A DNA stretch of 5,456 bases from an uncultured Eggerthellaceae bacterium (GTDB taxonomy: Bacteria > Actinomycetota > Coriobacteriia > Coriobacteriales > Eggerthellaceae). Under the pieces are notes generated by a model, which made no database searches, was not told where the DNA came from, and worked only from the letters and a program-made list of their open reading frames with translations. This document shows positions 1-5,348 of this stretch, one piece after another (position 1 is the stretch's first letter; each line of letters starts with the position of its first letter). The position numbers and the translations under genes are program-made. The DNA is taken from assembly GCA_934645125.1 (NCBI GenBank), contig CAKUDT010000111.1, positions 1-5,456 of the forward strand, in the 5' to 3' direction.

Positions 1-1931
1 GGATGCATAGCGCGCAGGCGCTTGACCTGGCGGTGTTCGGAGTGGAAGTAGCTCCACCGGCGGGCACCCGTCGTAAGGATCAGCGGATACTCTTCGAACA
101 AATCAGGCGTAGAAACCGGACCGGGAACGGGCTCTTCGAAGTACGGAAGCGGGTCCAAACCAATGTTGTTGTAGAAGTTCGACCAAAGCTCGATACGGCC
201 CGTGGGAGTATTGAAGCCCGGCTTGCCATCGGGACGCAACAGACCCTTTTCATGGCGGTGATACTCGAACGGCGGATACGCAGGAGCAAGCTCTTGCAGT
301 TCGGAGAACGAACAACCCGTGTTCTGAAGCAGTTCGGAGAACATATCCTGTACGTTGTCCCACGGCCATGCCTCGGGATTCAAGCGTTTACCCAGCTCAA
401 GGTTGATTTCCATGTCAGACTTGCATTCGCCAATCTGGGCAACCTTGTTGATGACTTCACCGCGCTGGGCGCCGTCGCCAATGCGAATGCCATCGCGCTC
501 AACGAACGAAGCGCACGGCAGAACCACGTCGGCCAAAGCCATGATGGTGGGCGTCATGAACAGATCGATGGAAACAATGAAGTCAAGTTTCTTTGCCAGG
601 CGAAGCGTACGCTGAACATCGGGCGACGGGCAAGCGATAAAATTCGACTGCTGCAGCCAAGCGGCCTTCAGTACATACGGCTCGCCTGTTTCAAGCGTAT
701 TGAAGAGTTCGTCGGGAGAAACCAGCTGGAAGCCAGAACGCAGCAGGCCATACTTCTCAAGGCCAATGCGCTTTTCTGCTACCTCGTCGGACAGGAACTC
801 ACGACCCCAACCGCCAGCACTATACTGAATGGAGGTAGGAACAATCATGCCACCAGGGATTTCAACGTTACCAGTGATTTCAAACAATGCAGAAATGGCG
901 TGCGTTGCGGGCAATGCTTCCTTTGTCATGTCAACAGCCAAGCCCCACTGCATAATGGCATTCTTACTCTTGGCCAGGAAGCGAGCGGCTTCTCTGATCT
1001 TGTCAGCAGGAACCCACGTAATCTGCTCGGCTTTTTCAGGAGGATACTGAGCCACACGCTCGGCCAGCTCATTGAAGCCATAGCACCAACGATCAACGAA
1101 GTCATGATCGTACAAATCTTCTTTAATAATGACATCAAGCATAGCCATGGCCAACGCTGCGTCGGTGCCAGGGCGAAGCTGAAGGAAATGCTCGGATTTA
1201 TTTGCAAGCCAAGTACGGCGCGGGTCAACAACAATAAGCTTAGAGCCACGCTTCATGCAGTCAACAACCCAGTGACCAAACATACCATCGGCGTTGGAAA
1301 TGATGGAGTTGTTGCCCCACAAAACGATGGTTTCAGGCAGTTCCCACTGAGGATCATCGTAGCGCTGAGGCAAAACCTGTGAGTAGTCGCCAACCCAGAA
1401 AGCACCGGTAGTAGCAAAACAGGCCGCAACGCGCGGCACGTAGCAAGAAGAGCCACTAACCGGATAAACCCAGTTCGGGCTTCCGAAGGACCAGCAAAGA
1501 CGCGTAATCCACGTAGGAACGTCGCGGCCCGTGCCCTGCCAGAACGTTACAGATTCAGGACCGAACTCTTCTTTGTAGCCGTTGAACTTCGTGGTGATAA
1601 GGTCAAATGCCTCTTCCCAGGTGATTCTCTCAAAGCGATCTTTACCGCGATCTTCCTTCGCGCGCTTCATAGGATACGTAAGACGATCTTTGTGATTGAC
1701 CGCGCCTTCAAGCGCCAAGCAGCGGACGCACAGACGACCCTCGTTGAACGGATTCTCGGGGTCACCCTCGCACTTAACGAACTTGCCATCCTTATCGGTA
1801 TAAAGCAAAACGCCGCAGCCGATGTGGCATCCAGGACCAGACCAAGCGGTCCCTCGTGTAACCGTTAACCCATCCTCTTCGTATCGGAAAGGTTTTTCGT
1901 GCTTGATAAAAGTAAAGCCTTTGTCTTCCAT
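1..1931 (-). CDS. Molybdopterin-dependent oxidoreductase, acetylene hydratase / catechol dehydroxylase-like, C-terminus cut off by window edge
   Basis: Translating the minus strand from ATG at 1931 gives 643 residues with no stop; the gene runs off base 1. Visible in order: an N-terminal Fe-S domain (about 28-85) with SGPGCHIGCG (C35, C39), C54, and LCVRC (C68, C71); the main molybdopterin domain (about 88-500) with GSPNW (150-154) followed by SGSSCYVPR, whose C163 is the likely Mo/W ligand; KRGSKLIVVDPRRT (228-240) and GTDAAL (255-260); DPLPYFEEP (593-601); and the beginning of the dinucleotide-binding domain (EYPLILTTGARR, from about 614). These blocks line up with acetylene hydratase as I remember it, and resemble Eggerthellaceae catechol dehydroxylases. 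The family binds bis-MGD and an Fe-S cluster and usually reduces or dehydroxylates small molecules. Acetylene hydratase is about 730 residues, so roughly 90 or more are missing. There is no Tat signal, so the protein is probably cytoplasmic. The canonical first cluster cysteine is absent. Substrate and partner subunits are unknown. Start supported by AGGTGGAGGA just upstream. Confidence 0.95.
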   Translation of the reverse strand, partial: MEDKGFTFIKHEKPFRYEEDGLTVTRGTAWSGPGCHIGCGVLLYTDKDGKFVKCEGDPENPFNEGRLCVRCLALEGAVNHKDRLTYPMKRAKEDRGKDRFERITWEEAFDLITTKFNGYKEEFGPESVTFWQGTGRDVPTWITRLCWSFGSPNWVYPVSGSSCYVPRVAACFATTGAFWVGDYSQVLPQRYDDPQWELPETIVLWGNNSIISNADGMFGHWVVDCMKRGSKLIVVDPRRTWLANKSEHFLQLRPGTDAALAMAMLDVIIKEDLYDHDFVDRWCYGFNELAERVAQYPPEKAEQITWVPADKIREAARFLAKSKNAIMQWGLAVDMTKEALPATHAISALFEITGNVEIPGGMIVPTSIQYSAGGWGREFLSDEVAEKRIGLEKYGLLRSGFQLVSPDELFNTLETGEPYVLKAAWLQQSNFIACPSPDVQRTLRLAKKLDFIVSIDLFMTPTIMALADVVLPCASFVERDGIRIGDGAQRGEVINKVAQIGECKSDMEINLELGKRLNPEAWPWDNVQDMFSELLQNTGCSFSELQELAPAYPPFEYHRHEKGLLRPDGKPGFNTPTGRIELWSNFYNNIGLDPLPYFEEPVPGPVSTPDLFEEYPLILTTGARRWSYFHSEHRQVKRLRAMH

Positions 1932-1941
1932 TCCTCCACCT
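1932..1941 (-). promoter_or_regulatory. Ribosome binding site of the molybdoenzyme gene
   Basis: The minus strand reads AGGTGGAGGA directly before ATG. AGGTG is about 5 nt from the start codon and GGAGG only 1 nt, so AGGTG is the probable pairing segment. This supports the start at 1931; no other in-frame start with an equally good site was seen. Confidence 0.7.
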
Positions 1942-1967
1942 GTCTTTCGTCTCTCTTTGTCTTAAAA

Positions 1968-1987
1968 AGTAAAGCCCCCTCTTTACT
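1968..1987 (-). repeat. Leader hairpin AGTAAAG/CTTTACT, part of a 12-bp repeat shared with the start of the molybdoenzyme gene
   Basis: On the minus strand AGTAAAG (1987-1981), a 6-nt G-rich loop and CTTTACT (1974-1968) form a perfect 7-bp stem followed by TTTT. The 3' arm belongs to a 12-bp sequence, AAAAGTAAAGCC on the plus strand at 1965-1976, repeated exactly at 1908-1919 inside codons 5-8 of the gene. The stem has only two G-C pairs, so it is a weak terminator at best and may instead be a translational control element. Confidence 0.45.
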
Positions 1988-1995
1988 GCTGAGTT

Positions 1996-2008
1996 TGATC
2001 ACCTCCTT
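1996..2008 (-). promoter_or_regulatory. Orphan full-consensus Shine-Dalgarno (AAGGAGGTGATCA)
   Basis: The minus strand carries AAGGAGGTGATCA. GATCACCTCCTT on the other strand equals the conserved 3' end of 16S rRNA, so this is a 12-nt perfect anti-SD match. No ATG, GTG or TTG lies at normal spacing downstream (a GTG is embedded in the motif itself), and the real gene start is 65 bases on with its own site. It could be a ribosome standby site or part of a leader control element, or be due to chance. Confidence 0.5.
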
Positions 2009-2041
2009 TTTAGTGCCTCAAAATAGTTAATGAGATAACCG

Positions 2042-2080
2042 CAAATGAACTGCGCGCAACGACAAAGCGAAGCTCATTTG
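2042..2080. repeat. Imperfect dyad CAAATGA...TCATTTG flanked by AGATAACCG direct repeats
   Basis: CAAATGA (2042-2048) and TCATTTG (2074-2080) are perfect inverted arms, and pairing continues inward through CT/AG and CGC/GCG with two single mismatches, leaving an 11-nt centre. The 9-mer AGATAACCG abuts the left arm (2033-2041) and lies one base after the right arm (2082-2090). It is a plausible operator for a dimeric regulator or a stem in the leader RNA of the molybdoenzyme. Confidence 0.5.
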
Positions 2081-2130
2081 AAGATAACCGACTTGGTGAC
2101 GCAGACGATGTAACTGGTTGACACTTTCGG

Positions 2131-2159
2131 ATATTGCGCAAAATCGCGCAAGACAATAT
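2131..2159. repeat. Nested dyad ATATTG/CAATAT and TTGCGC/GCGCAA
   Basis: TTGCGC (2134-2139) and GCGCAA (2146-2151) are inverted about a 6-nt centre. The overlapping arms ATATTG (2131-2136) and CAATAT (2154-2159) form a second inverted pair. It lies about 200 bases upstream of the molybdoenzyme start, a reasonable place for an activator site. No protein can be assigned to it from sequence alone. Confidence 0.45.
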
Positions 2160-2335
2160 GAACCTGATTGTCCAAAAAGAGGAGTCAGGCTACCGTGATT
2201 ACGAAGAACAATGAGGGAGTATGACTTAAATACTGAGTGTTTTATCAGGTGTTATTTATTTTTCTAAGCAATGAACTAGTTAACAGTGCGAAACCCGTTA
2301 ATACAATTGATTTATTCTTTGGTTCAAAATAGTGC

Positions 2336-2361
2336 AAAAAATCGGCAGAACCTCCGCCGAT
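2336..2361 (-). terminator. Rho-independent terminator after the LuxR-zinc protein transcript
   Basis: On the minus strand ATCGGC (2361-2356) pairs with GCCGAT (2346-2341), with two further inner pairs possible after a mismatch, followed directly by TTTTT (2340-2336). It lies about 100 bases after the stop of the eight-cysteine protein and would separate that transcript from the molybdoenzyme gene. Confidence 0.75.
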
Positions 2362-2461
2362 AAGCATCACAAAGCAAACCAATAGCATCGTGACGCACGG
2401 AAAATAAAGCAGGCACGCTGTCGTCGCTGCTTCCTGCATTCACGCATGGAATTTGCCTGTT

Positions 2462-2656
2462 TTAGACCGAAACCGCCCTCGCTTGATTTCTGGGCGAAAC
2501 CTCTCCTGGAGGCAAAAGTTCGAAGCCACAAGCCAAACATTTCTGAGACTGAGCAGGATTCGTTGTGCCGCATAACAAGCAAACCCAGTGGACAGAACGA
2601 TTCTTGTTGACTGGTTTTCCGCAACGACCGCATTCGATGCAAGCATACCCGCACAT
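2462..2656 (-). CDS. Small eight-cysteine protein with a RanBP2-like zinc finger, function unknown
   Basis: 64 residues, ATG at 2656, stop at 2462. The start is preceded by GAGAGGGGAG at good spacing. Eight cysteines fall in two groups: C2-x3-C6-x2-C9-x2-C12 in the N-terminal part, and W24-x-C26-x2-C29-x3-N33-x6-C40-x2-C43 in the second half. The second group fits the RanBP2-type zinc finger consensus exactly, including the Trp and Asn. The first group could bind a second zinc or an Fe-S cluster. The tail after C43 (FELLPPGEVSPRNQAR) is probably unstructured. No signal peptide or membrane helix is seen. It starts 54 bases after the LuxR regulator stop with no terminator between, so the two are likely co-transcribed. 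I do not recognise a named family. Cysteine spacing and a good ribosome site argue for a real gene over two overlapping alternative frames. A protein- or RNA-binding adaptor role is possible but unproven. Confidence 0.72.
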   Translation of the reverse strand: MCGYACIECGRCGKPVNKNRSVHWVCLLCGTTNPAQSQKCLACGFELLPPGEVSPRNQARAVSV

Positions 2657-2710
2657 ACTACTCCCCTCTCTACGCTTTTAGCACCGTATCCTTGGGCTTC
2701 CCTTAGTAAT

Positions 2711-4153
2711 TTAATGCGTATCCTTCGTTTCCTCTATAAGATCAATAAGCTCCTGCTGCGAATGAATGCCAAGCTTTCGATAAATGTTGTAGATATGGCT
2801 TTTAGCAGTGTGGCTTGAAACCATAAGTTCCCTTTGAATGTACTCTGCATTGCGGCCCTTGGCAAGGTACACCAGCACGTCTTGCTGACGAGGCGACAAT
2901 CCGTACGACTCGCCTACCTCTTCGCAACGTCTTTGCCAAGAGCCACGCGCCTCCACGCTTTCAACCTCAACAGGGTCAATTGGTTTCAATCCTATCCTGC
3001 TCTTATCGTATGGTATTGCCGTGGTAACAATAACAAGCACCACGACCATGCCTAAAGCGATTCTTGTCATCATATCGGTATCAACAATGCGATAGTTGAG
3101 CAGGAAAAATCCCAGCAACCAACCGCCAAACATGCCAATTTGAATGGGCATTCTGTTGTGAGCAATGAATAAAAACGATGCCAAGCGGTGCTCATGAGCA
3201 ATTTTAGTGAGGATTGCCATATTCGCCGTATCGTAGCAGGTCAGTGCCGCCATCAGGGTAGACCAGCACAAAATTGCAACTATACCGTCGCTGAAAGGAA
3301 TCAGAAGCAGCGCAACAACCATAATAGGCAGAATAACTCGCTGAGTTGTATCGTAGCTCACCGAGCCCTTTGTTGCGATATTTACCAAAAGCAGTATCAG
3401 ACAACCAACCGCAACCGAAGCTCCAATGACAGCAGGGCTGATAAACGTTGTTCGGTCGGAGAAAATCATATATTGAGAAACGCCGAAAACAACGCCGTAC
3501 GTGCCGACCGTTATTGTTGAAACAAGCGGCAACGAATAACGTTCCTCAGATTCCTTTTTGCTCACATGTTCGGGAAAATACACACGGGAGAAGAGAAACA
3601 GAAGAATAAGAAGAGAGAAAAGAGGAAATAAAATAAGAAGCGTCAGGGTGGCAACAGACGAAAGGCTAAACGAGCCCAAACATGCCAATCCTCCCAGGAA
3701 AACTCCTGCAATAATGTAATTTATTGTGACCTTTTCTTTACCATAAGAGAAGATATCGAGCCAGGTCATAAGCCCGCAAGAAGTGCCAACGCCAAAACCA
3801 AACCACAGAACGGCCGTTAGCAGCGTTGGCGGTACAAAGCCGAAAAAGGACAGCAATGTTGATACGTTATAAATACTTAAAAGCAAAAAGCCCAAAGCGG
3901 CAAGCCGAATCCTACCAGATGCCTTTTTGAAACAATCGGAGCACACGGATATAACGAAAAGTCCAAGAGCAATGCCCAACAGACAGCTCACCCTAGACAG
4001 TTCGAAACTAGAATCCGTCGAAGAAATAAGCGGATCGGAAAAATAGATGCCAATGAAAACAGCGCCCCAATGGAACATAAATCCAACGCAGGCAACCGGA
4101 AGCAAGGCATCAATGCTAATGGAATTCTCTTGATCAACAAGTCCAACCTTCAC
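2711..4153 (-). CDS. Membrane-bound LuxR-family transcriptional regulator (MFS-like sensor plus C-terminal HTH)
   Basis: 480 residues from GTG at 4153. Residues about 15-381 are very hydrophobic with some 12 predicted membrane helices (for example 15-38, 53-73, 83-103, 108-130, 142-160, 165-190, 209-230, 240-260, 272-312, 325-352, 364-381), resembling a major-facilitator fold. A charged linker (382-415) leads to a LuxR-type winged HTH (416-475): LSPRQQDVLVYLAKGRN, recognition-helix segment SSHTAKSHIYNIYRKLGIHS, ending QQELIDLIE. This one-component design, membrane sensor plus cytoplasmic DNA-binding tail, is greatly expanded in Eggerthellaceae and often sits beside respiratory molybdoenzymes. 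No phosphorylatable receiver domain is present. The frame stays open to a TTG at 4174, but GTG at 4153 has GGGGGAAGG about 10 nt upstream and its A overlaps the stop of a short upstream ORF, so I prefer it. It probably regulates the nearby molybdoenzyme; the ligand is unknown. Confidence 0.93.
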   Translation of the reverse strand: MKVGLVDQENSISIDALLPVACVGFMFHWGAVFIGIYFSDPLISSTDSSFELSRVSCLLGIALGLFVISVCSDCFKKASGRIRLAALGFLLLSIYNVSTLLSFFGFVPPTLLTAVLWFGFGVGTSCGLMTWLDIFSYGKEKVTINYIIAGVFLGGLACLGSFSLSSVATLTLLILFPLFSLLILLFLFSRVYFPEHVSKKESEERYSLPLVSTITVGTYGVVFGVSQYMIFSDRTTFISPAVIGASVAVGCLILLLVNIATKGSVSYDTTQRVILPIMVVALLLIPFSDGIVAILCWSTLMAALTCYDTANMAILTKIAHEHRLASFLFIAHNRMPIQIGMFGGWLLGFFLLNYRIVDTDMMTRIALGMVVVLVIVTTAIPYDKSRIGLKPIDPVEVESVEARGSWQRRCEEVGESYGLSPRQQDVLVYLAKGRNAEYIQRELMVSSHTAKSHIYNIYRKLGIHSQQELIDLIEETKDTH

Positions 4154-4239
4154 GACCGAACCGCCTTCCCCCAAATGCGATTAAGCATGCCTGGAGCCGT
4201 CTTTGAAAGCATGAGAGCCCCAAGCCAGGAGCCAGACAT
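4150..4239 (-). CDS. Possible 29-residue upstream ORF coupled to the LuxR regulator
   Basis: ATG at 4239 opens a 29-codon frame (MSGSWLGALMLSKTAPG then MLNRIWGKAVRS) whose TGA overlaps the regulator's GTG as GTGA, the classical translational-coupling arrangement. GGGAG lies 11 nt upstream of the ATG; an in-frame GTG immediately before it would have a spacing of about 9. The peptide is basic and mildly hydrophobic. It resembles no family known to me and is short enough to arise by chance. It could be a leader peptide that tunes regulator synthesis, or the remnant of a longer N-terminus in a shifted frame. Confidence 0.3.
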   Translation of the reverse strand: MSGSWLGALMLSKTAPGMLNRIWGKAVRS

Positions 4240-4446
4240 CACACTTAAAGGCTCCCTTGCATGGTCGATGTCACATCTCATCAGTTTACCAAATATTCAC
4301 TGGTGTCGCATGTAATGCATGCAAGCTAATGCAAAACCGGGCGGGGAAAGCGAAGCGAAGGCTGCGAAGCTTCTGAGCGAAACCTTCCCCTGCCTGCCTT
4401 AAGCGGCGAACGCAATAAACTACGGAGCCCACAAACACTCCCGGAA
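4240..4446. other. Gene-free gap upstream of the LuxR regulator with a GC-rich imperfect dyad
   Basis: No supportable coding region. It holds GGGGAA (4343-4348) and TTCCCC (4385-4390) as inverted arms around a purine-rich core containing three GCGAAG units and an inner GAAGC/GCTTC pair (4352-4356 and 4369-4373). TAATGCA is repeated at 4313-4319 and 4327-4333 around GCATGC (4317-4322). A possible extended -10 on the minus strand is TGGTAAACT (about 4291-4283), but no good -35 accompanies it. The regulator's promoter is presumably in this gap. Confidence 0.4.
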
Positions 4447-4475
4447 ACGCAAAGAAGGGGGCCGAAGCCCCCTTC
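4446..4475 (-). terminator. Terminator of hpf with a C(UUCG)G tetraloop
   Basis: On the minus strand GAAGGGGGC (4475-4467), TTCG and GCCCCCTTC (4462-4454) make a perfect 9-bp stem closed by the very stable C(UUCG)G loop, followed by TTTGCGTTT. It begins about 45 bases after the hpf stop. The T-tract is interrupted, so termination may be incomplete. Confidence 0.85.
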
Positions 4476-4520
4476 CCGGAATCATTATAGCGACATGAAG
4501 CGCGCGCGACGAAACGCACC

Positions 4521-5105
4521 CTACTCCTTCTGCATAAGCAGGCCGTAGCCGCCGCCATTGCGGCGATACAGCACGCACGCAACGCCGGAATCGCGATCGG
4601 TGTAAGCATAGAAGTCGTGACCCAGCAAGTCGATCTCGATAAGCGCCTCTTCCTGCGTTAGCGGCGGGAACTCGATAATCTTTGTACGAACGATTTCCTC
4701 ATCGGCGGAAAGCTCGCTCATCAGGCCATCAATATCAAGTTCGGGAGCCTGTGTAGCGTTCTTACGAGCGGCTTCGGCAGCCTTTGGCTCGGCAACCAAA
4801 CGACGATCAACAACGCGCGTCTTAAACTTGCGCAGCTGGCGCACAACCTTCGCCGCGGCGACGTCAATAGCGGCGTACATATCCTCTTCGGACTCCTCAA
4901 CGCGAATAACATGCTGCTTGGCGCGCAACGTCACTTCGCACACGGCGCGACGCGGGTTCGAGGGGTTTTTCTCGGTATACAGAACAACCTCGGCATCGAG
5001 AGGCTTAATGTCCATAACCTTCATGGATGCGCCGATTTTTTCTTCGGCATATTCGCGCAAAGCGTCCGTTACCGTCATTTTCCTGCCCGTAACTTTAATG
5101 CTCAT
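4521..5105 (-). CDS. hpf: Long-form ribosome hibernation promoting factor (HPF/RaiA)
   Basis: 194 residues, ATG at 5105, stop TAG at 4521-4523, with AAAGGAG 7 nt before the start. Residues 2-102 form the S30AE (beta-alpha-beta-beta-beta-alpha) domain that occupies the mRNA/tRNA channel of the 30S subunit; its basic second helix includes RQLRKFKTR (89-97). A charged, Ala-rich linker (103-135) leads to the C-terminal dimerisation domain (136-192), with the typical IVRTK, PLTQEEALIEIDLLGHDFYAY and VLYRR...YGLL blocks. Together these mark the long form, which pairs two 70S ribosomes as inactive 100S dimers in stationary phase or starvation; the length is usual for that form. It appears to be transcribed alone, with a terminator on each side. 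The upstream leader contains an attenuator-like hairpin and a strong dyad, which suggests conditional expression. Confidence 0.98.
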   Translation of the reverse strand: MSIKVTGRKMTVTDALREYAEEKIGASMKVMDIKPLDAEVVLYTEKNPSNPRRAVCEVTLRAKQHVIRVEESEEDMYAAIDVAAAKVVRQLRKFKTRVVDRRLVAEPKAAEAARKNATQAPELDIDGLMSELSADEEIVRTKIIEFPPLTQEEALIEIDLLGHDFYAYTDRDSGVACVLYRRNGGGYGLLMQKE

Positions 5106-5140
5106 AATGCGCTCCTTTCACTCATGCTTTCTGTTTCCAG

Positions 5141-5177
5141 AAAAAAGAAAAGCCCGATGCAGCAGTTCTCATCGGCC
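5141..5177 (-). terminator. Terminator-like hairpin in the hpf leader (possible attenuator or end of a small leader RNA)
   Basis: On the minus strand CCGATG (5175-5170) and CATCGG (5159-5154) form a 6-bp stem with a 10-nt loop, extended by one G-C pair past a mismatch, followed by TTTTCTTTTTT (5151-5141). This ends only 36 bases before the hpf ATG and well after the tRNA terminator, so it would stop transcripts begun in the hpf leader. Either hpf is attenuated, or a separate short RNA ends here and hpf has a downstream promoter. A small hairpin CACGA/TCGTG lies just upstream (5180-5193). Confidence 0.7.
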
Positions 5178-5230
5178 GTCACGAATAATCGTGCACTCTC
5201 GCGTCGGGGAAACTCCTTTCATCAAGCGTA

Positions 5231-5276
5231 TGTATATAGTTTAGCCTTCTTTTCAATAAGCACAACCGAAAAGAAG
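5231..5276 (-). promoter_or_regulatory. Probable hpf promoter region overlapping a perfect 9-bp dyad
   Basis: CTTCTTTTC (5246-5254) and GAAAAGAAG (5268-5276) are perfect 9-bp inverted arms around 13 bases. Within and beside them, the minus strand offers -35-like TTGTGC and TTGAAA and -10-like TAAACT (5243-5238) or TATATA/TATACA (5238-5231). TTGTGC with TAAACT has 16-bp spacing. The dyad would cover the -35 area, as expected for an operator. The exact promoter is uncertain. Confidence 0.45.
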
Positions 5277-5297
5277 ATAACAGCTTGGAATCAAAGA

Positions 5298-5348
5298 GAA
5301 ACTTGGGTGAAGTTTGGGTCACGCAGATTTGCGAAGCTGAATTTGGGT
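5298..5348. repeat. Three short repeats of GAA(x)TTGGGT
   Basis: GAAACTTGGGT (5298-5308), GAAGTTTGGGT (5309-5319) and GAATTTGGGT (5339-5348) are imperfect direct copies, the first two in tandem at an 11-bp step. The first pair also contains the inverted repeat AAACTT/AAGTTT (5299-5304 and 5310-5315). They lie between the tRNA terminator and the hpf promoter region and might be a regulator site. Confidence 0.4.

Larger units (their letters stand above)
1932..2335 (-). promoter_or_regulatory. Long non-coding leader/promoter region of the molybdoenzyme gene
   Basis: About 400 AT-richer bases lie between the terminator at 2336-2361 and the molybdoenzyme start, with no supportable gene on either strand. 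The region holds a perfect anti-16S motif (1996-2008), a hairpin (1968-1987), two dyads (2042-2080 and 2131-2159), a 9-bp direct repeat AGATAACCG (2033-2041 and 2082-2090) and a 10-bp direct repeat TCAAAATAGT (2018-2027 and 2324-2333). I could not find a convincing -10/-35 pair on the minus strand, as would be expected if the promoter depends on an activator. The density of symmetric elements suggests the promoter and its operators sit here, but no one base can be named as the transcription start. Confidence 0.5.

Noticed and set aside
3..1382. 459-codon open frame on the plus strand
   Set aside because: It is antisense to the molybdoenzyme, whose motifs are unmistakable on the other strand; the plus frame has no recognisable domain and no ribosome site was evident.
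1872..1931. Tat signal peptide at the N-terminus of the molybdoenzyme
   Set aside because: The first 20 residues are charged and polar, with no twin arginine and no hydrophobic stretch.
2118..2204. Plus-strand TTGACA (2118-2123) and a ribosome-site-like AGAGGAG ahead of a GTG at 2200
   Set aside because: No acceptable -10 sits 16-18 bases after TTGACA, and the GTG frame closes after nine codons.
2245..2439. 64-codon hydrophobic minus-strand ORF after the zinc protein
   Set aside because: No ribosome site, and the terminator hairpin with its T-tract at 2336-2361 lies inside it.
2367..2654. Two other minus-strand frames overlapping the eight-cysteine protein (2367-2654 and 2440-2646)
   Set aside because: They share its DNA, lack its metal-binding pattern and have poorer starts; only the 2656-2462 frame has the ribosome site at the right distance.
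4286..4609. 107-codon minus-strand frame overlapping the end of hpf
   Set aside because: It runs through the hpf terminator and out of frame with hpf; composition is that of a shadow frame.
5169..5222. 17-codon ORF (MKGVSPTRECTIIRDGR) in the hpf leader, possibly leaderless
   Set aside because: No upstream ribosome site, an uncertain transcription start and no recognisable attenuation codons; too weak to list as a gene.
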